Origin: Globodera rostochiensis
Lineage: Eukaryota; Nematoda; Chromadorea; Rhabditida; Heteroderidae
DNA: 64,000 bases
Assembly (NCBI GenBank): GCA_018350325.1
Contig: JAEVLN010000012.1
Span: 2,625,991 to 2,689,990, forward strand
Reading direction: 5' to 3'
The notes under the pieces were generated by a model that was not told where the DNA came from, did not search any database, and saw only the letters and a list, made by a program, of their open reading frames with translations. Positions 24,198 to 34,693 of this stretch are shown one piece after another. Made by a program: the position numbers and the translations under genes. The first letter of the stretch is position 1, and each line of letters opens with the position of its first letter.

Positions 24198-26051
24198 ATG
24201 CATCGGCCAAAAATGACTTTGTCGGCGGCGGCAGAGGGCAATGCTTTTATGGTGCCGAAGATGAAGCCGACGGAGGAGGAACAGCAGCAAATTCTGCCCG
24301 TTTATGAGCTTTTGCTGAGTTCAGGTCCTTCCTTCGTTAAAAAGCGAATGACTTAATTTGGATTAAGCCAACGCTTTCAGATGACTCGCCAAGTGCGTCT
24401 CTGCGTGTCGCGCCAGTGCACGATGGCCAAAGCGTCAACATCCGTTGCGCAATCGCAACAAACTCCGCGCACGCGTTCATTCCGGGGACGCTGACGTTGC
24501 ACAAAAACGGGAAAAGGGTGGGCACGACGGCGGACGATGGGACAGTTTTCACGCGCAGGACAGTGACCGTAGAGAACAGGTGGCAGAGAACGGCACGGGA
24601 ATTAATAATAAGGGGAAATGCCGGAGGGAAGAATGCCCGAGGGGACGGACTGTTCATCTTCTGTTGATTCAAAAAAAACAGCTTGAACTACGCTTTTGCG
24701 CCTTGGCCAGCCCATCGACGGAAACAGTCAAATGTCCCAGCAGATGACGTCGTAATTTCAAGCCGTTTATCGAACGAATCGAAGGGAAATTACCACGAGA
24801 AAGAATGGCATGGTAATTCTCAATTTCGCCATAAACGACGCCACCATCGGACCAAAAAACAGAAGGAAAGGTAAATTTCCATTTTCTAGAATAATCTGAC
24901 AACTTTCCAAAATCAGGTCAAATTCGTCGTCCTATTTTCCCCCCGCGGATTCTTCTGTAATATTCCATTGCTCCGCTTTGGCACGGCCGGGCGAGGCTCG
25001 CCGGAGGGGTCGCGTGCCGGGCGCAAACCTATACCAGCGCACATTGAAGATAACGCGCGCAATTGGGGCCAAAAGGTGCTGCTTTTTCGTTAATCGATTT
25101 GAATTGTTCCCTTTTTTTAATTTTAAGAGAACTTTCCGTGCCCGACCCAATGCCATGCCCGGCGGACATTACCTCCCGGCAATGCCGTAACGCAGGCGCT
25201 TGCGTTCAGCAGGCGACGGGCAATTCGGACAAACATTTTTGCGAGTGGGGGGATCACAACGACTTCATCAATATGTAAACAGTCGAATTGCTGTTTCAGA
25301 TGCGCAAAAGGCTTCAGTGGACGCAGTTGCGAACAGTTCACTGCTGGGAAAGTGTTCGGTGAGTGAACCGATCGATCGGATTTTTGGCCGGGCCGCCCAA
25401 TGTTCGGCACTTTGCCTTGTGTCCGTTTTAGAGTCGGCCTCGCCGATGGCTTTGTGCGTGTCGTTGTTGGTTTCGCTCTTTCTTTTCCTTGCCGTTGTCG
25501 CACTCGGCCTGGCCCTGTTCAGGCAGAAACAACGGTCTCCAATTCGGCACTCAAACTTTCTTCATTCAATCAATTAATGCATTTAAAGGTGCCGAAGGTC
25601 GAGAACGGTGAAGGCGATGGTCAACCGATTGAACGATATAAACGAGGCAAAAGGGGCAAATCAAAAACATGAAATTGGCCAAAAACTAAAACCATTGAGT
25701 TAATGAACCATTCAAAAACTCCCGCGGGGGCTCACTGATCACATTTCATATTCCGACTTTCAGAGCGGCGAGCGAACTCCGTTTGAACAAATTTACGACG
25801 TGGCGGACAATGTAAGGGACCAGTCGCCCATTCCGGCACTTTCGGCGATGTCGAACGGCCAAAAATCGGAGCAGAAAAGGCGGATTTGTTCGGATGGGGG
25901 CGGCGGCTACGACAATTTGGACCGCCTCAGAGAGGAAATTCGGAGACAAAAAGCGGCGCTGGAGGGGAGGCGTCGAAAGGACGCGGAAACCCCCGATTCA
26001 TTTGGGAACGAAATGGGAATTGCACGGAGCGACGAAGTTATAAAACTGTGA
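24198..26051 (+). CDS. Ig-EGF-transmembrane protein (neuregulin-like architecture)
   Basis: Nine exons: 24198-24324, 24381-24579, 24682-24870, 24917-25075, 25128-25244, 25300-25358, 25432-25534, 25589-25607 (19 nt microexon) and 25764-26051 (419 aa, phases consistent). An Ig-like region (VHDGQSVNIRCAI, LTLHKNGKRVG, SSVIFHCSALARPGE, LKITRAIG) precedes a complete six-Cys EGF domain (CPADITSRQC, CRNAGAC, FCECAKGFSGRSC). A TM helix follows (MALCVSLLVSLFLFLAVVAL) and then a basic stop and a cytoplasmic tail with PFEQIYDVADN and a charged helix (LREEIRRQKAALEGRRR). Ig plus EGF plus TM matches neuregulin-type ligands and the nematode IGEG proteins. The visible N-terminus (MHRPKMTLSAAAEG) has no signal peptide, so an upstream exon may be missing. 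AATAAA at 26231-26236. Confidence 0.75.
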
Positions 26052-26995
26052 AAATGTTCGACAACGCCCGCAGCGAAACCCTAACCAACCCAAAAAAGGA
26101 AAGGATATCGTCGACCACAACAAAAGTTTATATGTGCGGTCATTTTTGTCTAATTTCCATTAATAGAAAACGAATTCTTGAATATATTTGTCTCAAAATC
26201 CCAATAAGATTTATTTTGCAAGAATTATTCAATAAACAGTCAAATGGGAAAATGAAGGGATATTTATAATTTATTTGATAAACATTTTTGTTGTTAGGGA
26301 TAGACAAGACCAAAAATAATAGGGAAATACGCCTCGCGTACTGTTGCTTTACCTTTATTTGTTTTCGGAGAAAAAGCACCAAATTTTGCAAGAAATTGTC
26401 CTTTTGGGACATATTTTGGGCGTAAATGAATTAAACGGGGGGTCCAATCGGAAACGGACGGAAATTTGGGCCTTGTCTCCCCCCTTAATTGAAGCGCTTA
26501 TTACGATTGGGCAGTCTTTCTCTCTCTCGTCTGAACAGCGGAATTGTTGGATTTCACATTGTCCGGGATCAGAGAGTCGCTAAAATGAGAATTGGGCAAA
26601 TGGGAAACGGTTTAAGCTGAGAAGAAATCGGACATTGCTTCAAGGCAGAAGAGAAATGAATGGACAATTTGTAGTGGGGTTTGTTGGCAAGTCTTGGGGT
26701 TCGGACTCTTTAACTTTTGAAACCACCACCGTACCGGAACACAAACATTGTAATAGGACAGACCAATTCAATAAAATGACCAATTAATCAGTGCCTGACA
26801 ATTATATGCTCAGAGTTAGTCGATTAAACATATCCGAAAATTAGCTTAATTTTTATAGTTTTAGACAAACAAAAGAAAAAGCAACGCAACTCCAATGTTT
26901 TGAAAAGAGCGATTCTCCAAATTTTGGAAATGTTTTTGGAGTTGGCATTGCTTAGCCATGCGTTGGTGAATAGACAATTAGACGACTTTGTTCGT
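26052..26995. other. Convergent intergenic spacer
   Basis: 3' flank of the Ig-EGF gene (poly(A) signal 26231-26236) and of the myosin light chain gene. No coding signal. Confidence 0.6.
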
Positions 26996-27792
26996 TTACC
27001 GAAGCACTGTCTCAATGAACGAGTCGATGCTGACGAATCCATTGGCGACCTCATGGCCGGTCAGCAGCTGCTCCACTTCCTCCTCAGTCAGACGTTCGCC
27101 TAAAACACCAATAAAATTTAATAAACCCATTTTTTAACACGAATTCCCCCCCCCGCCCATCCAAACCCAAATTGGTGAGCAAATGTTTGAGTTCAGCCAC
27201 GGCGATCGTCCCATTTCCCTCGCGATCGAAATGGGACAATCCCTCCACAAATTGGTCCTTTGTGTATTGGGCGCGCGTTTTGCTGACGGTTTGAAAGATG
27301 GGCACAAATTCCTCAAATGAAATGCGCGCGTCTAAATATATTCTTTTTATAAAGGCCAAAAAGTGTTGGAAAGTTCACCCGAATCAGTCCAATGCTCACA
27401 ACACTTTCGGATCTCCGACTCAGTCGGACTTTGGCCAAGCGCTCGAAGAACATCGCCAACCTGCAAAACCAATGACAAATCGAAGGTTGGATTCTTTTAA
27501 TACTTAATTTAAAAATACAAATTTTTGCGGAGACCCTCCAAAACGGGCTCAAAAATTAAATCGTTATATTTATAAAGTAAAGAGGTTTTGCAAAAATAAA
27601 ATTATTCTGCTAACTGCCCTCAATAAGCCCAATCAGAGAATTGATGGCAAAACAATTCTTCTACTCATTCAAAGTCCCCCCCCCCCCCGCTTAACCCCTA
27701 ACCTGCTTCACATTGATCTTCTCATCGCCCTTGGAATCGAAGTAACAAAAGATTTCGCGACACTCTGCCAATTGATCCTCGGATTTGTTCAT
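26996..27792 (-). CDS. mlc-5: Essential myosin light chain (EF-hand family)
   Basis: Four exons: 27703-27792, 27379-27460, 27167-27331 and 26996-27099 (146 aa; the family is usually 140-155). The protein starts MNKSEDQLAECREIFCYFDS. It carries four EF-hand-like units that are mostly degenerate for calcium, as in essential light chains: FDSKGDEKINVKQ, then a second lacking the loop, FDREGNGTIAVAEL, and VANGFVSIDSFI. Family blocks include VGDVLRALGQSPTESEI, ISFEEFVPIFQTVSK, FVEGLSHFDREGNG, and LTNLG joined to ERLTEEEVEQLL. The ELC binds the first IQ motif of a myosin II neck. The short N-terminus and sequence resemble nematode MLC-5 more than muscle MLC-3, so the symbol is a best guess. Confidence 0.9.
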
Positions 27793-29667
27793 TTTATAGA
27801 AGAACTCACTCAAGTTAAAATGATGCGTTCTAAATGATATTTGCATTTTTTTCCAATGAAATAAATTTGTTGGATGGTTGGGTTTACAGCCAGGGCTTCT
27901 ATCGGCAAAACCCAAAAAACGTGGCCATTTTTAGGGGGTAAGGACAACTCGGCAGTGGACAACTCGGCACTGGACAACTCGGCAGTGGGACAACTCGGCA
28001 CCGGACAACTCGGCAGTGGAAATAAATATTTTAAAATCAACAATGCAATTCACCAAATTTTTGAACTTTTTAAAATATATTCAACAACATCAATTTTCTT
28101 AAATGCATTCTCATCTTCTTCACTTCAAAATTGCCCTTCCTCTTCATCATCTTCAAAATCCTCATTTTCTTCATCATTCTCATATTGATGTTGTTGAATA
28201 TATTTTAAAAATTCAAAATATTTGGTAAATTGCATAATTTTTGAAGAAATTGATGTTGTTGAATATATTTTAAAAAGTTCAAAAATTTGGTGAATTGCAT
28301 TGTTGATTTTAAAATATTTATTTCCACTGCCGAGTTGTCCGGTGCCGAGTTGTCCACTGCCGAGTTGTACGCGCGCCATTTTTAGGCCTTTAATTTAAAG
28401 TAAAATTGCTTATTTTTTAAAGTTTTTTTAAGAATGGGAGGAAAATTTTTTTTGAAGATGGATTTGTTAAGAAAATTGGTCCAAATATTGGCGAAATGTT
28501 TATCAATTTTTAAAATAAGTCCATTCCTTTATTGCGATTAAATTGAAATAAAGGCTGAAACGGGGCAAAAACGTGGCATTCAAATCACGAATTTGTCAAG
28601 AAAATAAAAATTGAGAATTTAATCGGTTTTTGAAAAATAAACTATTTTTAGAAAAAAAGGGAGCGGATATTTTCGTTAAAAAAAACTTTCAGAAGAATTG
28701 TACCCGGCTCATCCAAACGAAATCCAAGGCTGGGTACGGACGGCTCTGGTCTCGGGTAGAACACAAAAAGTTTTACGTCTTTATTCCTGATTTGTGAGCT
28801 GCTTAACCTGACTGATTTCTGGGAGCCGATGGCCACCCTGGATCTGCTGATTTCATTATATTTTGTCTCCGAGAATTTCGAATTATGTGAATCTCCGCCT
28901 TCCGCTTCCATGCACCTTCCCAAAAGGACGCGACTGATGGAGCGGGCATTTCGAATTCTTTGGCTAAGCAACAAATCGCAACCATTGGCATATTTAAAAT
29001 TTGCAGGTCACAGATCATAAGCTCCCCCGGGCCCCCCGGGGGGGGGGGGTAATTTGTTTATGCGAGTGATTTGGTCTTACAAATTAGGGGAAGGGGGAGG
29101 AAACGTTCTTCCTCACCTTCTAATCCCTTTTTTTGGGCTTCTTCGTAATTCCACCCATCCATCACACAAATGTTCTCCCATTCTCCGCTCACTCACCTTC
29201 TCCCCCCCCCCCCCCCATATGTGTAATTTTTCTTCCTCAGATCCGAGTGAAGGCGGTCACGCTCTGTCCACCCCCCCCCCCCATCCACACAATCCAGAAA
29301 CCAACACCCCCCCCCCCTCTCCCCCCCCCCCCCCCTCCCCTCGCCCTTCCGGAATGTATCCGACCCAAAATCCACCACAACCGATCCCCGAGGGCGTTTC
29401 CCTTTTTTGGCTAATCTGGTGGGGTGAAGGGCGATGGCGGACATTCAGATCGCTTATCAACCGCTCGTTGGGGTGAACGTGAATGAGACCAATTATAAAA
29501 AGGGCATCACCGCCCGCCGACCCGACGAGATTATCACCAAGTTGTGTGAACAGGAAATTCGACACTTTGCTTTATCATTCGTCCCGTCCGACCATTCGTT
29601 TGAAGGCCTCCAAATATTTAATATTTATCCCCTCTTTCTGCTGAGAAAGTCCACCACCAATTCGCCG
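27793..29667. other. Intergenic spacer with fold-back element and C tracts
   Basis: Upstream region of the myosin light chain gene. It holds the inverted repeat (27941-28375), an AT-rich stretch and C/G tracts from 29020 to 29340. Open frames at 28648-28974 and 29054-29476 lack domains. Confidence 0.55.
27941..28375. repeat. Fold-back element with GGACAACTCGGCAGT subrepeats
   Basis: The left arm (27941-28093) and right arm (28249-28373) are inverted copies about 120 bp long and nearly identical. Each arm starts with 3-5 tandem copies of a 14-15 bp unit GGACAACTCGGCAGT and continues into an AT-rich segment ending CAACAACATCAA. A third, degraded copy sits in the loop at 28188-28237. No transposase present. 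Confidence 0.8.
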
Positions 29668-31685
29668 ATGTTATGGCTTTGGACCACCCTTTTTTTGGTG
29701 GTCAGCGTGCTGGCGAAATCCGTTGCTGAAGGTTCGATTTGTGCAGAAAAGCCAAGCCATTGTCATAAAGCTTAAACTAAATGATCACCTGCAAAATGCA
29801 TTCCCCGCAGGGGAAACGCCTCCGCCACAGCCGCCTCAAGAAGTTGCTTCTCCAGTTCAGAGCAATTGCGTGGATTCGGACCCGAAATGTGGCCTCTGGG
29901 CGAGTCAGGGCGAATGCCAAACAAATTCGATTTGGTAGGGTCAGAGAATTGAGAATTCGGACCGATATTGTTAAGTTTTGGGAATTCTGAGAACTTTTGT
30001 TAGGATGATGTCGAACTGCCGCCGTTCGTGTCAATCGTGCCAGGGAGGGGACCGTGCCTGGCAACTTCGCACCCAACTGGCCAAAAATTACGACAACGCA
30101 TCAAATTCCAACGCGACTCGAACTGTGCGAATCGAATCCGTCCGCATTTCTCATATGGAAATTGTAAGGGAACTTTCAACTGATTGATCAGACTTGTTGA
30201 CTTTTGTTTGTTGGTTCTTGACAACGGTTCGATTTGAATCGGAAATTCGTCGGGGGGGGGGGGATTGGACAATCAGAGGGAATGTTAAAGCATTTCGCCA
30301 GGACGAGACGCGAGAGTTGGCCCGTCTTTTCGGACGTTTGGTGCTTTCCTGGAACGACTCCAAAGTCAGTTGGGACCGCGAACATTGGGGCGTTTCCTGG
30401 CTGAACTTCTACTGGGTCCAGATTTGGACTCCCCAATTGATGCAAATTAACTCGTCGGTTTTTGGGGGTTTAAATTTAAATTTAATTAACTCATTTAAAA
30501 CCCAAGGCCAAGTGCAACGCCCGGACAAATAAATGGAAAAGTGCTGGCGGCCAACTACACGGGCCAAGTGTATATGTGGACGGGTCGGTTAAAATGGGTC
30601 AAATCGATTTGATTATTTTGAATGTCCTTCAGATTTTCAATTCGTTGTTCCCTACCACTTTGAATACGAAGACTTTCCGAAGGATCGACAGCGAATTTGC
30701 TATCAATTTGATGACAAACGCTACTTCGCCGTCCGTTTTGTGGTGGCGGACGATGTGCGAAACAAACGGCACGAATCCATCTCAGAGGCACACATGTCGG
30801 GCTGGAACATCCTGGAGATGGACATTCGGGTAGGACGGTCCGGCAAAGGGAGGCCGATGACATTCGGGCTAACCCCCAAGGCACAAAACGGCAAAGGGGG
30901 CCAATGGCATGGGGCTAACCCCCAAGGCACAAAACGGCGCCGATGGGATGGGGCTCAACCCCCTCCCCCCCAAGGGCCCCGCCCTTTTTACTGAAACGAT
31001 GACAATCAAAATTAACCATCGAATGAAAAAGTGTTGAGAATTTATTTGTGTTCCCAAAAGGACAGCAAATACGTTGTCCAACTGTTGGGCGACTGGCGAC
31101 AAAACCCTTTCGACATCCAATCCACCAACTGCGAGCTGTGCATTCGGCTCCAACGAAATGCGGTCTATTGGCTGGCTGAACTGCTTGCGCCTGCACTAGT
31201 CACTTCGGCACTGACACTTTGCGCAGTGCTCTTTCAGTTGGCATTGCCTCAAGCGCTGCTCCTCTCCTTCAGTCTGCTTTCCCAGCTGCTGTCCATGCAG
31301 TTGATGAACACGCGTATGCCCTCCTACACGGGCACGGCACCCGCCATCCGTAAGAACGGAAATTGGCACCAAAGTGCCGTCTTTTGTCGTTCTAGTGAAA
31401 TTTGCCGCCTTCAATTTGCTGTCCACTGGTGCGTTGTTCATCTGCACGTTGCTGCTCCGTCGTTTCTCCCACACAAACTCGAACATTCCGCTCCCGCGCT
31501 CCGTCTACGCCCTCGCCTCCCTTTTGGACAAGCTGATGCCGTGGCCAAAGGGTGCCAAAGAGCTGTCGGAGGAAAATGTGCCGCAGGGAAACTACACGGA
31601 AATTGCCATGACATTGAACAATTTGTTATTCTGCACTTTTACGTTCATTTACGGGTGGACAATCATTTTCACGCTGATTATATAA
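29668..31685 (+). CDS. ShKT-domain ligand-gated ion channel subunit (Cys-loop family, divergent)
   Basis: Eight exons: 29668-29731, 29811-29934, 30004-30163, 30302-30453, 30507-30583, 30633-30829, 31061-31349 and 31396-31685 (450 aa, phases consistent). The signal peptide is MLWLWTTLFLVVSVLAKS. A six-Cys ShKT domain follows (NCVDSDPKCGLWASQGEC, then NCRRSCQSC) and then a ligand-binding domain (FGRLVLSWNDSKVSWD, FYWVQIWTPQL, DFQFVVPYHFEYEDFPKDRQ). Four hydrophobic segments follow: VYWLAELLAPALVTSALTL, ALPQALLLSFSLLSQLLSMQ, a third at AAFNLLSTGALFICTLLL and a last at NNLLFCTFTFIYGWTIIF. The Cys-loop keeps FPxD and the second Cys (RIC), but the first Cys is His. M2 has no charged ring, so ion selectivity cannot be called. 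AATAAA at 31778-31783. Confidence 0.85.
30830..30965 (+). repeat. Tandem duplication at the 5' end of a channel intron
   Basis: Inside the intron 30830-31060, a block of about 46 bp containing GGGCTAACCCCCAAGGCACA is present two and a half times, starting just after the donor. Matches the pattern of repeat growth from the 5' splice site seen elsewhere in the window. Confidence 0.7.
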
Positions 31686-32258
31686 CGAAAAGGACGCGCG
31701 ATAAAGAGACTTTGGCGTCCATCGCTTTTCTTTTGAGTGAGGAGCTTCTTCTCATTCATTCATAGGCATAGGGGTCGAATAAATGGCGACTCTCACGAAG
31801 AACACATTTCTCATAACTCCCGCCCCCCCCAACCCGGAATAATATTTTTATAAAAAAACAAAATGCATAAGTTTGAACAAAATGGTTCTCCCACCCTATG
31901 GTCTTTAACCAACTTAATTTGCTTTAACTTTCTTCACAGTGATTTCCTCTGCAAAATTTTTACGGATTCGTACTCGGTCGATGAGAGGAATCGATGAGTA
32001 AGTATTTTATTCGAATCTAAACGCATTTCCATAAAAGGTAGAAAGCAATGTGACCAAAGTTGTTAAGAAAAGACTGTTAAAATGGAGATCAAAAAATGAA
32101 TGAAAGAATAGGACAGCGTGTGAAAATGTAAATCACTCAGAGAATAAAAACAATTTGTTAGAAAGAGAGAATTAATCGGTCGGTTAGCCAACAAATGTTA
32201 CGAATGACAGCGAAAACGAAGTGGAAATACATACAATGTGGCACAATAAATCCGAAAG
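31686..32258. other. Convergent intergenic spacer
   Basis: AT-rich spacer with the poly(A) signal of the channel gene at 31778-31783. No coding signal. Confidence 0.6.
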
Positions 32259-32855
32259 TTACGGCTTCTCATCGGGGTAAAGCCGCGCCAATCTCCTCAG
32301 CTTCTTCTCAATTCCTTCACTTTCATTTTCGAGTTCTTTAAAGTCCTCGTCAAACCCTTTGCATTTTTCTTTGCTAAAAGTCCAAAAAAAAGAATTAATA
32401 ATAAAAACAGAACCCACAATTTGTCAAACGAAAAAAATTTGAGTTGGATTAGGCTGTCGCTGTGCTTTTTCTCCTCCGCCGCTTTTTGATTTTTTGCCGT
32501 TTCCCCAATGGCACCCGAACAATTTTGGATTTCTTCCGTTCGTCCGATAAGGCGACTTTGGCTCCGTTTTCTGCTTGTGACAGTCGGTGCCGATTGGGCG
32601 AAAAGTCCCACCTAAAAAAGGGGGAAAATTCGTTTAGAATAATCAGCAAAATCTTTTCCAATTCATTGAAACGAAAAGGGGGGGCGGTCGGTTTGGCAAC
32701 TGACCTTTGATGAATGGTTGCGAGTGGAAAAGCGCCGGTAATTGCGCACGTCTTGAAAAATGGCCGGACCGGACAGGTCAAATTCACTCTAAAAAAAGAA
32801 CACAATTTTATGGGACAAACCGACAACGAACCATTCTCTCAGCTCTGCCCCAATG
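32259..32855 (-). CDS. Small charged coiled-coil protein, 5' end not found
   Basis: Four exons: 32828-32855, 32705-32788, 32418-32611 and 32259-32373 (140 residues visible, phases consistent). The first visible exon starts after a good acceptor (TTGAACAG), so at least one upstream exon is missing. Blocks include IGAELREWF, LSGPAIFQDVRNYRRFS, a basic stretch (VTSRKRSQSRLIGR) and a C-terminal helix (CKGFDEDFKELENESEGIEK) ending in LARLYPDEKP. No membrane segment. Family not recognised. It lies downstream of MED4 on the same strand, about 215 bp from the MED4 stop, suggesting co-transcription. Confidence 0.5.
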
Positions 32856-33070
32856 CTGTTCAAAGGAAGGAATGGAATAATTAGGGGAAAATGTGTAAAT
32901 TGATTCGAAAAAATATTGATGATTAAATAATTAATCACTCAACTCTAGCGATGCCAAATTTAATGCATTGATAAGAATAGTGATAGTACAAAAACATAAA
33001 TGTACTCAAAAAAACAAAATTGATGGATAAATGAGTGAATATTAATAGTAACAACGCCGTCAAAAATCAT

Positions 33071-34353
33071 TCAATGTCCGCTCGGACTCGCCTCATCCCC
33101 GCTGCTCGAGCTGGAGCTGGACTCGGACGACATTTGTTCCACCTTTTGCACGTCGGGTGCCGGCGGTTTGAGGTTGGTAGGCAAATTGACCATCATTTGT
33201 CCGCCCGGAGACACGAAGTTGGAGGAGGACTGCGGCGGTTGGACCATAGATAAACTGTTCGGACTCGGCTGGATCAGCGACGGCTGCTGCTGGCCGGGCA
33301 ATCCGCCCAGCTGAGAAAAACGGGGACTTTGCTGGGACGAACTCCGTTGCAGAATTTTGGGCCGAGTCGACGGAGACGCCATCCGCGCACCTTAACAAAA
33401 TAATAAAGATTATTAAAAATGAAATGATTATTTGTTAAGGGGTTATCCACCGGTCCCCGACGGACGGCCCCTTGGCGAAGCTGAGGAAGTCGAAGCCCCC
33501 ATATTGGCACCAAACATTGCCAGGCGTGGGCTTGGTGAAAACGCTTTTTGAGGCATTCCGGGAACGTTGAACACCGACTTGAGCATCCCACCAGAGGCCG
33601 TCTGGGAAGCGAATGTGAGTGGAACATTCTGAAAGAATTGCATTTGACTGAATGGACAATTTGCACTTTTACCGGTTGCGTTCTGCTCAACAGCAAATTG
33701 CTGAGCGCGAAATTGGCCTCGGTTGGGTAAGGCCTGGACGGGTCGCCCTGTTGCCAATAAACTGAGCTTGCCACCGAATGGTTTTTGCTGATCTGATGAG
33801 CAAAGCGAATGACGTCCTCCGAGAACACGCGGTTCATCTCCGATTGCTTGACCGATTTCAGCTTCTTCTCAGCCTAAATGAGGACTTTTTTTTTAATTAA
33901 GCAGGCAACAAAAACAACTCGCCTGATAAGTCGCTTCGATCACCGACCCCTCAATGGATTTTATTTGATCGGCCAGCCTTCCGATTATGCCGTCGCGTCG
34001 CTGAACGCCTTCCTGCAAACTGCGAATGTGCCGCTGTCTTTGCTGATGAGCGGGCACTGAATGAAATAACAAAAAATGGAATAGCCAAAAATAATTAAAA
34101 AAAACCATTCTTAAGCAAAATAACAAGTTTCGACTGTTTGTCGTTGAAGGAATCGATCAACGCCTTCAATTGCTCGTCGGGGCTTTTCTCCTGCACATCC
34201 CTTTTGACATCGGCAAACAAATTCTGCAAAATCTGAAACCGCTGATATTGTACAAAGCAAATTGATCAAAACATTAAACACCTGCTTCGTTACAGACTCG
34301 AGTTCGTTCACAATATCCGAAAGCTGTTCTTTCAGACTCACTTCCATCGCCAT
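33071..34353 (-). CDS. mdt-4: Mediator complex subunit 4 (MED4)
   Basis: Six exons: 34282-34353, 34106-34232, 33923-34056, 33673-33873, 33451-33628 and 33071-33390 (343 aa, phases consistent). It starts MAMEVSLKEQLSDIVNELES. A helical N-terminal half (QEGVQRRDGIIGRLADQIKS) leads into the conserved MED4 block EDVIRFAHQISKNHSVASSV followed by YWQQGDPSRPYPTE. The C-terminus is Pro/Ser/Gln-rich with an acidic Ser run. MED4 sits in the middle module of Mediator and helps link activators to RNA polymerase II. The intron after exon 3 starts with GC (CAG then GCGAGT). It follows CRELD and precedes a small coiled-coil gene on the same strand with short spacers. Confidence 0.9.
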
Positions 34354-34693
34354 TGAAATTAAATAAACGCCACAAAAACTATGTCATCGTTAAATGAAAT
34401 CATTTTGCCCAAGGGTTAAATTCAACCGCAAAAGAAATATTTTAATGGACTTTCCATAAATAAATAGTCGCTTTAATAAGAAAATACCCAATCAAAAATA
34501 AATAACAAAGTGTCAAAAAATGCACAACAAACATTTAGGAAACGTTCTCCCCAACAATTCGTTACCCGACAATCGCCACAATCACAACTCATCATTCGCC
34601 TGCTGCTGAACTTTCTCTTCACCAGTGTTCTTCGGTTCATCGTTCGCCTCCAATTCTACGGAATTTGAAGAATTCGTTTCGTCGTTCATTTTA

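Noticed and set aside
28648..28974. 108-codon minus-strand open frame
   Set aside because: No recognisable domain, no supported splice sites, in an AT-rich spacer.
29434..29775. Longer plus-strand N-terminus (MADIQIAYQPLV) for the channel gene
   Set aside because: It shares the frame but would bury the signal peptide; the Met at 29668 gives a normal secreted start.
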